Shown here piece by piece: positions 33,219 to 44,244 of a stretch of DNA of 64,000 nt. Numbering within the stretch: the first letter of the stretch is position 1; every line of letters starts with the position of its first letter. The notes below the pieces were generated by a model. That model was not told the DNA's origin and ran no database searches. It worked only from the letters and a program-made list of their open reading frames with translations. Made by a program: the position numbers and the translations under genes. The stretch is taken from contig JAXRKP010000876.1 of the NCBI GenBank assembly GCA_037039925.1, positions 123,501-187,500 of the forward strand, written 5' to 3'. The DNA is from Doris montereyensis. Its lineage: Eukaryota > Mollusca > Gastropoda > Nudibranchia > Dorididae.

Positions 33219-34481
33219 CGATTTCTTTTACTTTCTTTTAAGCAGAGATGACATTATGTTAGTTTCTTCCAAAATTTTGTATACATTTGATATCAGTAGG
33301 AAAAAATGACTGAAAATCCACTAAAACTCAATATATGTAGTCAACTTCTACACACTCAAAGATGGTTCCAAGACATCTGACAAACTCTGCCAACAACCGG
33401 TGGTAACATTAAACAATATTGGATCTAGGTCTGTAGAGGAAAGAATACAGTGATGTTGTCTAAGAACCCGGTTCTTAGGAGACAGAACCAGCAGGTTCTT
33501 TAAAGGCGCATCGGGTTTAAGGCAAGCTTTGACATAATGTCTTGTATAAAATTTTTGTTTTATTATTCATGTATTTTATATTATGTCTTGTCAGTCGGCG
33601 TTGGTAGAAACAAACTGGGGCGCTTGTTTGGCACATTTTTAACACTACCAAATTTTCATTTTTTATAAAGTGGAAGTAAAAGAGAAAAAGATGCTCTTTT
33701 GAGGGTTTGTAAGAATCGTACATAAAAAACCAACAACCTACAAACCATCTTCTTGGGTTTGAATTTGAACAGTTTTCAATGTCAAACTGATGACATATAT
33801 TGTTGCCGTTGTAGGGAATGACCGGCGATGAACGAAAGAGCAAAATAACTCTAAATTGCATAGAAACGTGAGACAGGAAGTCAGTTGGGATTTGCTTTTG
33901 TTTTATTTATTTCAATTTCATCTTAATCCTTCAAGGGATTCCAATTTATTTAGGAATTTTATAACCACAATATATATGAGATGGGGAGATGCAAAACCTG
34001 CTATGCATCATTTTCATCTATTATGAGTTGTTTCACCATCTCAGACTTTGAATGAAGAGTCTTCTGATGATGAAATCATTCTTGTTCAAACTGACTAGAT
34101 ATCCTATTATAATTCGGATCTAAACGTGAAGTTGATTGGCTCCATTTAGAACTAAGGGAAGAAAACCATGATTTTCTCAAGTTGTTATTTTTGGATATAT
34201 CAGTTTTTACATCTCACCCGATCAGTTACATAATTTTATAAAATATAAATGGAATTTCAATGTTTTCTTTTCAGAAATGTCCTTGACTGTCATGACAATT
34301 ATTATTATCTGTGCAGAGGAAACAACGCTTTGATTATGTTGTATTGTTCATCGTTACATAAGTTCAATTTCATATGACTTGGGGACTGCACCACACCGTT
34401 GTCACAGGGCTTGGTAATCTGATATCCACCAACTTCTGACCCTCGCAGCAGTGTGTATGTAAAATACTGCTATGCATGCAG
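33219..34481. other. Intergenic or 5' intron of gene B
   Basis: No coding signal is seen. The minus-strand frame at 33517-33861 has no recognisable domain. Any 5' non-coding exon of gene B would lie here or further upstream. Confidence 0.35.
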
Positions 34482-36654
34482 GGTCACCTTTCCGAGGAGC
34501 GGTAAAGACCTTGGCTATTATCGTCATCGGGAGCAGCAACAGCAGCGCCTTATGCCCCAATCAGGTGATTGGGGTACAACTCCAAGGTTTCAAAATGTAA
34601 CCACCAGGAATGAGAACAGAGCTTCCATGCGTCAGAGTCGGGTAGAGCGGTACCCAAACAAAAGATTGAGCCAGCGTCATGGCGATAGTTATCGTAGTCA
34701 TATGAGGGGCCATGGCTCCGAAAGCAATCAAATTCACCACAAGGAGGACGGTGAAAGGTTTGGTTGGCAAATCGAGAATCATCGAAATAGTGATAGATCG
34801 TGCGGTGAGACCAGAGATCAGGGCTTTGCCAAAGATAAAAATCAGGAGTACAAAAACTACAATAGAGGAGATGTCCCTCGTCACCATCAAGATTACGATT
34901 TCGACCCTAATGGCAACCAGAGATATCAGTCCCGTAGTGGAGACGGTGATTATTTTAATCAATACTACACTTCCGACCGTTACGTAAACCAACATGACAA
35001 GCCCCAGAACCGAGAATTAGGATATTTCAATGAAGACTGCAAAACTTTAAATAATTATAAAAGCAAGCAAAGCCCTCCTAATCCAGTGTGGAGACTCCAG
35101 GTACGGCAATGCAGGTCATCGCCATAGCAACTCCCAACCCAAACATGAAGACTTTAGCCATGGAAATGAAGACTTTGCCCGAAATACCAATGAAGTTCTC
35201 ATGCCCTTTAGCAACGACCAGGACTGCAATGCTGAAAACTATGGACATAATGAAGGTGACCAAGACTACCAATGTGAAGATTTTTATTACGATTATAATG
35301 TCGGCAACAAAGACTACAGCCAAGGTGTCCACTGTGATTTCGTGTTGGAGCAGAAAGCCATGATGTTTACGGAAATCAGGGTTATGAAAATGCCAATCAA
35401 GATTCCATGTATTTGCATTGCAATGCTCCAGGAAACAAGATGATGCGTAGGAGATATCAGAATCAGAGGACTCCAAAAAGCTTTGATTTTAACAACGGCT
35501 CTTCACATAGTGCCGAGCGAGAAACATTTGACCCAAGGTGTGCAGTGGCGGAATTGGGATCCGACACTTGCAGTTACAGACGTGATAGCAATAACACTAC
35601 CAGTGCTGGTCACACATTTCGTGGAGGAAAAACCAGAAAAAGAGGAAGAGGAGGTGGTGGAAGACCATGGAAGGACAGATATCAGGTGCAGTTTCCAAAG
35701 ATGTTGGATATGTATATAGATCCTGGAAGTCGGGCAGGAAATACCCTTGAGAGAGTTAGGGGAGAGGAAGTTCATTTATACCAGACATGGAAAAGCGCGT
35801 GCTAGACTATGGCAAAAGTGATGCTGAGAAAAGGGAAGATGGTAGCAAATGGATGATAGGGTTTCGAGATAGTCATGACGAACATCAGGCAAATTTTGAT
35901 GACTCGGGGATCAAAAAGTTTGGCAAGAAAAGAAAGGATCTCCACGATAGAGAGCATGATGTAAAGGCATTTGAGGGCAGGCCGGGAAAACACCAGAAAG
36001 TCCACAAGAAAGGAAGAGAAGGCGGAGGTGTTTTGAACTTGGCCAAGTCTACCCAACCAAGCAATAGTGTCGGCACTGCATTGACTCAAAAAGAAATCCG
36101 CCGGAGGCGAAGTCCTTAAAGGAAGAGAAGGCGGAGGTATTTTGAACTGGGCCAAGTCTGTTCCACTGAGCAGTAGTGCCAGCACTGCACCTACCCAGAT
36201 GCAATCTGCCAGAAACGAAGTCCTTCTTGGGTCGTATTTGGACGATACGGATGATATTGATCCTTACGCAGATTATATGAATCCTGGAGAGAAGAGTAAA
36301 GAGAAGGTCAAGAAAGAAATGAATGTGTGTGGACGCAAGAACGGAATTGCTTCATCATGTTTTGGCTGGCCTCAATCAGCTTCATTGAGAGGCCACACCG
36401 TATCAGCGCAGAAAGCGGTAACGGGAAAGGATATTCTTTTCACTTCCAGCTCTGGAGTGGGTCTGTCTTCCCTGAGTGACGTCGTCAGAAGTGCTAGGGC
36501 CAGACTGCTTGTTACTCCGATCAGCGCGGAGCTGGAAGTGCCTGCAGAGGATTCCATGACAATGCAAGTGGAACACTGGAAAAAGTGGGCGCTACCCAGT
36601 GTCAGCCTGACCAACCCCATAACGGCCGTGGAATGCTCTTTGACTACTTTTAAG
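34482..36654 (+). CDS. Gene B first visible exon: disordered N-terminal region
   Basis: The donor is TTTAAG/gtaccc. The protein is low-complexity and polar: Y/N/D/R/H-rich (for example NRGDVPRHHQDYDFDPNGNQ), an R-G-R-G-G-G-G-R patch near 35640, an acidic SYLDDTDDIDPYADYM, and a folded-looking end (MQVEHWKKWALPSVSL). The segment KGREGGGVLNLAKS at about 36015 recurs as KGREGGGILNWAKS at about 36117, an internal duplication. The frame shifts near 35088, 35350, 35780 and 36080; each time the same composition continues in the next frame, so I join them. The exon probably starts at 34482 after tgcatgcag, and no start codon is identified. Confidence 0.6.
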
Positions 36655-37560
36655 GTACCCGTAGGATAATAATTTTGTTTTCACTTTTATACAAGCATGC
36701 CCGGAGACAATGTTGGGATTTTTCTTTCTTCCTTTATCCGTTCCCATTCTACCTTCTGGTGTATGGGTTTAGATCCCCGGAATGATCTTTCTCCAGGCTG
36801 CTCTGTCCTGACATTTTCTGTTTCCCTCTATGAAGGTTAAATTTCTTTGCTTTAGTGCCTCATTTTTATGTCTTCGTCCCACTGTCTCCGAGGTCTACCT
36901 TTTGGTCTTTTGCCTTGGGTATAATGCCTTTTTGGGTATAATGCCTTTTTGCATTGTATACTATAAGAAAGTTACTTATAGTTTTGAAGGGGATTCCCCT
37001 AGTAGGGGAAAGCCTATGACGTAATCAATTTTAACGCAGAGAAAACCCCTATTGAGATTATGATGTAATTACTTTGGTGTGCCCTACTATCGATTTGTTT
37101 ATATCTGGAAAGGGACAGAATCTTATTGACCTTTATTGAAATGTTTGGAATGATATGGAAATTTCAGTTCTAGAAATGTCTTAGTTTTTGACTATAAATA
37201 GCAAGGGTTATCCATGATATGGGGAGAGAAAGAAAGTTTGATAAGATTCCACCTCATCTTCATATCAGCCCACATTAGATACATTTGTGAACTTGCTTCA
37301 TCCATTGACTAATTGTCGACTGTGAGTATAATAAGTAGCCTTGTTATAATTAATAATCAAGCATTGGTGTTACTAGTGTCTTCTTTAACATCTAGATCTA
37401 GAGTCAGTGCCTGCTACCTTTTTACCTTTGTAACATATACTGATCTAGTTATTCTCTTTTCATTCACTCTGTTTACATGCTCAAACCATCTGAGTTGATT
37501 TATTTCTATCTCAGTTTTAATGCCATCTGCTTTGGTTTGATCTCTTATTGTTGTATTTCT
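36655..37560 (+). other. Gene B intron, unique AT-rich DNA
   Basis: It includes a direct duplication of GGTATAATGCCTTTTTG at about 36920-36950. I see no gene. Confidence 0.4.
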
Positions 37561-39010
37561 GATTTTATCTCTTTTAGTTTTCCCTACTACTCTTGTGAGA
37601 TGTATTTCATTTCAGCTGCCTGTATTTTACTGTATTCCCTAATATCTACGGCCCAGGTTTTGCTGTCATAGAGGAGAGTAGGACAATAAACTGTGTTGTA
37701 TGCTGCTATTTTGGTTTTTGTTGACAATTCTTGTTTACCTACAAATGCCTTTCCTAGATGGTTATATATTGTCATTGCTTTTTGGATGCTTCAGCTGATT
37801 TCTTCTCTTAGTTTTCCTCTGAGCTAATCATCACTCCTAGGTAATTGTAGTTTTGAACTCGTGCTTATTTCTCTTTGCCCAGTTTCACTAGTTTAAAGTT
37901 TTGTGTTTTAGCTTCCCTAGTTACTAACAGTAGTTTTTTTAGTTCATTATCCAGCATGTTGATATTATATTGAAGGTCACTTTCTGATTCATCATTGAAA
38001 TCGTCAGCAAATGAAAACATTGATAGATTTACTGGTTTGAGTTTCAATATACATGCACCTACATTCTTTTGTTTTTTATTTTTGAGGATGCCTTTGCGAC
38101 TGAATCCATAAACGTGGTAAACAAATGAGGGCTCAGAACATAGCCCTGTCTATCTCCTATTTCTACTTTAAATTCTTCATGTAAGTTTCCAGCTACTCAC
38201 ACTGCACATGTTGGTTTATTGTAAAAACTTTTAATAGCTTCTATCAAAATTTGTTCTACATTACGCTCTTTTAAAGAATGCCATAGTCTATCTCTCCTCA
38301 CGGTGTCAAATGCCTTTTCTAAGTCAATAACACAGAGGCGTAAGTCAATTTTTTACAGGGAATCTTTCTATTTTTAGTCTTATTGTAAATATGTTGTCCT
38401 GAACACTTTTCTTTCATCTGAATCCACTCCAGTGTTCTTCAATCTGATATTCTACTCTTTTCCTCAGTCTTATTTCTAGTATTCTGGATGGCATGGCCAT
38501 GGCATACAATTTTTCTGGTACGCTTAGTAATGATATCCCTCTATAGTTTGAGCATTCCATGGTTGATCCTTTCTTGTGTATTGGTACTATCGTTCCCTTT
38601 TTCCAGTCATCTGGGACCCGTTTTGATTTCTATGCTTGTTGAAAAATTTCATGCAATAGTTTGTGTGTCTTTGGTTTGTAATCATTTGTGGATAAATTTG
38701 ATCTGCTCCTGGGGCCTTTCCTAGTTTGATTTTTCGTATAGCTGTATACTCCTTTGTATATTCCTTTGAGACATCTACATCTTCAGTTGTCTCATCTGGA
38801 TTATTTGTTATTCTTACTGGCTGATCTGTACTTCTTGTTTTAGATGTTCTGGAGGGTGCAATTGCTGAAAGTACTTTCTCAATATTTCCGTAATGTCACT
38901 GCTTTCCTTCATTATTTCTACTTTGGAGTTCTTAGTTTGTCTAATTGGGCATGCTTTGGTCTCTCCTTGGTAGCTTTCTTGAAGTCTTGTCCAAACTCTT
39001 CCCACTGTAC
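37560..39010 (-). mobile_element. Decayed LINE with reverse transcriptase
   Basis: On the minus strand, in order from 39005: a pre-RT segment with FQQLHPPEH (about 38850), WKKGTIVPIHKKGS and CSNYRG (38600-38535), VIDLEKAFDTVRRDR (about 38335-38285), GDRQG (about 38155), the catalytic block MFSFADD (about 38010, F-A-D-D in place of Y-A-D-D) and a C-terminal KIAAYNTVYCPTLLYDSKTW (about 37710-37650). These are canonical non-LTR RT motifs 2-5 and the tail. Many stops and frameshifts show it is dead. The clade is undetermined. It sits antisense in a gene B intron. Confidence 0.85.
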
Positions 39011-39027
39011 TGTATGATTTATTTTTA

Positions 39028-39480
39028 TGATAAAGCTGGATCTCTCACCCTTTGTGGCATTGGTGGCCAAGTGGTTAGGCTGCTGGACTTGGGATCATGA
39101 GGTCCCGGATTCGAATCAGACCAGGGCCGATGTTGTGTTCCTTGGGAAACACACTTAACACGCATTTTCCTCAATCGACTCAGGTGTAAATGGTTAGAAA
39201 ACACTGGCTTGGGAGCAAAAAAACCTGCGTTAGACTAGTGTCCTGTCCAGGAGGTGATTTTTATCACATGTTCGACTTCACACTATGGAAATTGGGATAA
39301 GCTTCGGCTCTATGTGCCGTAATGGACTTCAAGGAACTTTATTTTCTCTCTCCTTTGGCTGTGGTAAACTCAGAAACCACTTTGCCGGGTACGGGCGATG
39401 TCAAGTACGATTATTATATCGAATCAGTACTCGATACTGAGGTGACATGGGGCTTTTGTTGTAATGCTTGGAAATCAGTG
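39028..39480 (+). repeat. Dispersed repeat interrupted by a SINE (parts 39028-39054 and 39345-39480)
   Basis: The two parts together match an uninterrupted copy at 39700-39875 (AAAGCTGAATCTCTTACAC, then GTTAACTCAGATACCACT). Confidence 0.65.
39055..39345 (+). mobile_element. SINE family 1, tRNA-derived, well preserved
   Basis: The head is GGTGGCCAAGTGGTTAGGCT (pol III A box) and a B box GGATTCGAATC, as in tRNA-Ser/Leu. The body has ACTTAACACGCATTTT and GGATAAGCTTCGGCTCTATG. Flanking direct repeats TCTCTCACCCTTTG and TCTCTCTCCTTTG are target-site duplications. Confidence 0.85.
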
Positions 39481-39699
39481 AATTAGTACAAATAAGATGT
39501 TTGAAAAAAAAATTCAGTTACTGTCTTGATCTAGAAGTAAACACATAAGAATTTATTGCAGGCTATTTCAAACTTACGTGCAAAAATGGTGTTCCTGGGC
39601 ACATTGGTATCTGAGCTACCCGTAACTCAAAGTTAGAGAAAGTCAGTTTTATACCGATACAAGCATGCCTGTAAATAAAGTTGGATTATGATTTTTCTT

Positions 39700-39875
39700 T
39701 ATTATAAAGCTGAATCTCTTACACTGTGACTGCTGTTAACTCAGATACCACTGTCTCAGTTATGGGTCATGTCAAATACGGTTGTTATATCAAATACGGT
39801 TGTTATATCAAATTAAAATCGACACTGAGGTTTAGCAGGCTTTTTATTGTAATGACCGGAAATTGAGTGTTAAAT
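39700..39875 (+). repeat. Dispersed repeat, uninterrupted copy
   Basis: It is homologous to the flanks of the SINE at 39055-39345 and contains a doubled TACGGTTGTTATATCAAAT. Confidence 0.65.
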
Positions 39876-40011
39876 TACATCACTTCCTGTGATCTGAATG
39901 GTCGGTTGTCAGCTGCCCACTCAGCATATGGGCAGGGAAAGCCATGTGCTACAAATTGTATCATGCAATATGGATGGACCATTGTGTCTACCGGCTTATA
40001 GATGGGTTAGC

Positions 40012-40029
40012 CCCCCCCCCCCCCCCCCC
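40012..40029. repeat. Poly(C) run
   Basis: Eighteen consecutive C residues. Similar G runs occur at 42545, 47077 and 54102. Confidence 0.9.
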
Positions 40030-40737
40030 AGAAAAACCTCCCAAAATAAAACAAAACACTGAGTTAGACCACTTGCCAAAAAGGGGTTCAAAATGTGCTC
40101 CGCTGATTGTCTCAAAACACCTTTTTTCGGAATAGCCCACTTCTTCTTGGAAGTGACCAAACCATAATCCACCATTGTCTCTGGGTATGCTTATCATGTC
40201 TAAATATGTGCGTGCATCTGGCAAAAACCATCATACAGCAAAGTGGATTCGAATCGGAAGTCACGGAAAATTTGAGCAGAGGACAATTTTTTATGAAAAT
40301 TGACTTTTTGGCAGTTTTGGTTAAAATAATCTTTTGTAAAAACCCTGATGAAATATTTTGCCTTGAAAGCCTAAATATGTGTTTAAAATGTATTTTTAGT
40401 ATACAGCTGGAAACTTTCTTTGAAACAAAAGAAAGACTTTGAATATGATTTTCTCAAAAAGAGGTTTCCTGCATTCTTGAAATTTTTACAAACAAATTTG
40501 TAACTTTGTCCAAATTTGATTAAAAGTTTAAATGGCTCAGAACACATTGGGATTTGAGTTGATACTAAAAAAATTTGTTTTAAAAGTATTCATCTTATGA
40601 CAGGTTTTGTCAGATCCACACACGTAAATACGTGGGTGGAAAAATTTATTGGATTGAAAGTGTCTGTCTACATAACCTGAGTCAGAAGTTTTGAGGATTC
40701 TACTCTAGGTGTAAGTAAATCACTCTTGTGGTGAGTC

Positions 40738-40860
40738 ATCTGTCCTTTGGGGGACTTAGTGGTCTAGAAACAAAGTGTCAGCCTGTCAACCAAAAAGTCT
40801 TGAGTTCATGCCCAGACAGTCAGAATTTTATCAAAATGAAACAAATCAGGTCGTCTGTCC
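40738..40860 (+). mobile_element. SINE family 2, 5' half
   Basis: The head GGACTTAGTGGTCTAGAAAC and the segment GTGTCAGCCTGTCAACCAAA match 47700-47740. The copy is truncated next to the 40874 exon. Confidence 0.55.
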
Positions 40861-40873
40861 AATGGTTTTCCAG

Positions 40874-41080
40874 GTGCGATTCCTTCAACTCCATTACTCA
40901 CACCAACCTTTGACCCGCTGTGACAAGTACTGCATCTTCACCGAACTCTTCGCCTGAGCAAAGCGACAGAAAGTGAGGCAAATGACGGCATTTTCTTGGC
41001 CCGTGGTCTTGGACTTAGCCCCCAAAACTGCAAAACTGGATGCGTATGAAAAAGCCTACACTCTTGTCATGGGGTCAACT
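40874..41080 (+). CDS. Gene B exon with in-frame TGA
   Basis: The acceptor is gttttccag and the donor AACT/gtaagc; 207 nt, phase 0 both ends. The second half reads SWPVVLDLAPKTAKLDAYEK then AYTLVMGST and joins cleanly to the next exon. In that frame TGA occurs at 40955-40957. The first half in other frames is S/T/P-rich (STASSPNSSPEQSD), so either a substitution made the stop or two compensating indels moved the frame. No gene A counterpart is inside the window. Confidence 0.5.
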
Positions 41081-41191
41081 GTAAGCACTTAACTTTGTAC
41101 ATACGTTTTTTGTCTCTTGGCTCGTAATTAAGTCTTCTTTCAAAATTTATTCTTTTTTATTTAAAAAAATTTTTTTCTGTTTTTGATTCAG

Positions 41192-41242
41192 TTTAGAACA
41201 AGTGAGAATTTGTTTCATGTAGAAAAATTCCTACAAGATAAG
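41192..41242 (+). CDS. Gene B exon, 17 codons
   Basis: The acceptor is tgattcag and the donor AAG/gtatgt; it encodes FRTSENLFHVEKFLQDK in phase 0 both ends. Confidence 0.6.
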
Positions 41243-41514
41243 GTATGTACGTACACTCAAACACAGCTATAATGTACACACAACAATTTTTTTTCTCGTT
41301 ATAGCACTATTTCATTATCAAAAGGTGATTGCATTGCTACTAATAAAAGAGTTTAAAAAAACGAAGCAAAATATATAATAAAACTGTAACTTGCTTCATA
41401 TTGCGGTTAAATGCCATTCGTTGTGACATAGACTGAATGTTATAATGATCATAATTCAAAAGTCGTCAAACGTATAGGGAGGACAATGAAATCGAAGGGT
41501 AAAAGGCCATTTCG

Positions 41515-42075
41515 ATTGTGTGCCTGTGTCCATTTATGGAACTTGAATACAAATAATTAAAACATTTCTGTAGAGGTCTTGCCTGTGTCCATTTTCATGG
41601 AACTTGGAGGTACAAACAATTGAAGGGGCCAAAGAATGTCCATTTTCATGGTTGGAAGTACAAAAATTGCCATTGCCTGTGTCCATTTTCATGGAACTTG
41701 GAGGTACAAACAATAGACTGAATGTCCATTTTCATGGAACTTGAGGCACAAACAATTGAAGGGGTCATTTCAATAGAAAATCCTGTGTCCATTTTCATGG
41801 AACTTGGAGGTAAAAACAATTGACGGGGTCATTTCAATAGAGTGTCCACAACTTTGAGGTACAAACAATTGAAGGGGTCATTTCAATAGAATGTCTTGCC
41901 TGTGTCCATTTTCATGAAACTTGGAGGTAAAAACAATTGATGCCATTTCAATGTGTCTTGCCTGTGTCCATTTTCATGGAACTTGGAGGTACAAACAATT
42001 GAAGGGGTCAGTTCAATAGAGTGTCCTGCCTGTGTCCATTTTCTTGGAACATACAAAAATTAAAGAGGTCAGTTC
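41515..42075. repeat. About 68-bp minisatellite, about 8 irregular copies
   Basis: The unit includes GTGTCCATTTTCATGGAACT and ACAAACAATTGAAGGGGTCA. Many units are truncated in different places. Confidence 0.9.
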
Positions 42076-42349
42076 AAATAGATAATCTTCTATGAGGGAT
42101 AATCCTAGGGAATAAAAAGAAAATCATGCTTCCTGAAATCTGTGAAAGCGATATGATGAAAATACATCACATTCACAGCCGTTTGAAACTTGGAATTTCC
42201 AAAGCCAACAGTGCCAAAGTCCTTGGTTTTTTCATTTTTCTATAAATGACGTAATTGTGACTTAAACGTATATTATTGAAATAACCCCTTCAATTGTCAG
42301 CACATAATATGTTATTTATGATTATAAACTAATTTCTATTGTCCCTTAG

Positions 42350-42455
42350 GTGACAGAAATCCTTTCTCAGAAAGACTGTGGAAATGAGGTTTTAAGTCAA
42401 GAAATCGCTAATTTGCATGATGACAACCAAACTGCATTTCTGGTCCCTGCTAAAG
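42350..42455 (+). CDS. Gene B exon
   Basis: The acceptor is gtcccttag and the donor AAAG/gtaaaa; 106 nt, phase 0 to 1. It encodes VTEILSQKDCGNEVLSQEIA then DDNQTAFLVPAK. Together with the previous exon it forms a likely helical segment before the first dsRBM-like module. Confidence 0.65.
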
Positions 42456-42544
42456 GTAAAAGTTTAGAAAATTAGATTTAATATCATGGCTTGATGTGTT
42501 GGCATAGCTGCCTAGATGCCTAGAGGATGGTGGTGGTGTGTGTG

Positions 42545-42960
42545 TTGGGGGGGGGGGGGGGGTTGTTGCTGGTAGGTTTTACTTCTTTCTTTCACTCTTT
42601 CACTTTTCTTTCATCTTGCTGTTTCCTCTTGAATACCCCTGAGATCATGGTGTCTGTGGCCAAGGGGTTAGGCTGCCGGACTGGGGATCGAGTTTGAATG
42701 AAATCTTTTGGAAAGACACTTAATCACATTTTCCCCACTCTACCCAGGTGCAAATGGGTACAAGCACTAGCTTGGGAGTAAAAACCTGCATCAGACTAGC
42801 GGCCTGTCCAGGAGGTGATATTGATCACCTGTTCTGCTTCATGCCATAGAAATCGGGATAAGTTCCGGCTCTATGGGCTGTAACAGCCTTGAAGGAACTT
42901 TACTTCCCCTGAGAGCACTACAATGGTGGACAGGGAAAAAGTTTAATGAAACAAAGCCTA
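42545..42960 (+). mobile_element. SINE family 1 inserted in a hairpin repeat
   Basis: The SINE (about 42645-42905) begins GTCTGTGGCCAAGGGGTTAG and is flanked by CCCCTGAGA at 42636 and 42906, a target-site duplication. The outer sequence is one hairpin-repeat copy split by the insertion. Confidence 0.8.
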
Positions 42961-43229
42961 GACGGTAATTCCAGTATGAGTATTTTAACGTTTTTTGGTG
43001 TATTCAAATTGGAGGAAGACACGTTGAAATGAAAATGATCTTCATCATAGATATGTGTTTACAAGGTCGAATTGAAGATTGTTCTGTTCTTGGTTTGTAT
43101 TTTTCCCCTACGATTGTCAAGAGTTTTTGTCACATTTGTATATGTTTTGTTACATTTTTACTGTTTGTGGCTGATGTCTAATATTTCCTTTATCATTTTT
43201 GTGTCGGTAAGTGTGGCTGATAGATTTTT

Positions 43230-43625
43230 TTTATTAGGTTTTTCTTCTTTTCCTTTCATTCCTTCACATCTTCAATCTCACTGTTTTCTCTTAATTCGTA
43301 TGTCGGTGGTCGAGCGGTTAGGCTGCCGGACTGGGGATCAGGTCCCGAGTTCGAATCCTAGCAAAGCCAGGTCCAGCGTTGTGTTCCTTGGGAAAGACAC
43401 TTAACACGCATTTTGCCCACTCTACCCAGGTGGCAATGAGTACGCACTAGCTCCGGGAGTAAAAAATCTGCATCAGACTAGCGTCCTGGCCAGGGGTGAT
43501 TATTGTCACTTGTTCCGCTACGCTATAGAAACCGGGATAAGCTCCGGCTCTATAGACCTTAAGGACCTTGAAGGAACTTTACTGTTTTCTCTTCATTCAC
43601 CTTGGTGGTAATTTAAAAAATGAAA
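43230..43625 (+). mobile_element. SINE family 1 inserted in another hairpin repeat
   Basis: The SINE at 43298-43580 (GTGGTCGAGCGGTTAGGCTG, AGTTCGAATCC) is flanked by ACTGTTTTCTCTTAATTC (43280) and ACTGTTTTCTCTTCATTC (43581), an 18-nt target duplication with one mismatch. Confidence 0.85.
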
Positions 43626-43631
43626 TCTTCC

Positions 43632-43925
43632 TTCAAGGCCATTTCAGCTTAATAGAGCCGGAGCTTATCCCAGTTTCTATAGCGTGAAGTGGCACATGTG
43701 ATAATAACCATTTCCTGGACATGATACTAGTCTTATACAGGTTTTTATTCCCTACCAAGCTAGTACTTTTACCCATTCACACCTGGATAGAGTTGGGAAA
43801 ATGCATGTTATATGTCTTTCCCAAGGAATACAACCAACGTCATACCTAGCGGTACTGGGATTCGAAATGGGGACCTCATGATCCCAAGTCCAGGAGCCTA
43901 AGCACTTGGCCACTGACGCCACCAA
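43632..43925 (-). mobile_element. SINE family 1, minus-strand copy
   Basis: This is the reverse complement of the family consensus, from the 3' end (AAGGCCATTT...GAGCCGGAGCTTATCCCAG) to the head near 43920. With the preceding plus copy it forms an inverted pair about 50 bp apart. Confidence 0.8.
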
Positions 43926-44029
43926 CCTTGAAGGTACTTGACTTAAATGCCGTCCAAATTAAGCTTGATGTTCATATAACTCTAGATACCTTCATGCACC
44001 TCATCTGCCGTTTAACATACCATACAGAG

Positions 44030-44244
44030 AACGATCACTGCCGAAGGTCATAAACTCAGGGCCCTCGTCAACGCTTCCACAAAATGGCCGAACGCAGATG
44101 ACAACGAGGAGTCCACCGCTCCAAGTACAGCTGGTGAAGCAGCCTGACTCAGATTGCAAGCCGTCGGTGCTTTTGGAAGCTCATGAGAACGCTTCGAGGA
44201 TTACTAAAGAAGCGTTCAATGAGAAACTCATCATGTTGAAAAAG
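44030..44244 (+). CDS. Gene B exon
   Basis: The acceptor is catacagag and the donor AAAAAG/gtgtgt; 215 nt, phase 1 to 0. It encodes a basic proline/serine-rich stretch (INSGPSSTLPQNGRTQMTTR), then a helix-like LLEAHENASRITKEAFNEKL and MLKK. The alternative acceptor two bases upstream gives stops, so I chose 44030. Confidence 0.6.

Noticed and set aside
34561..34995. Minus-strand 144-codon frame
   Set aside because: Antisense shadow of the gene B N-terminal exon, which has the more convincing low-complexity protein and a good donor.
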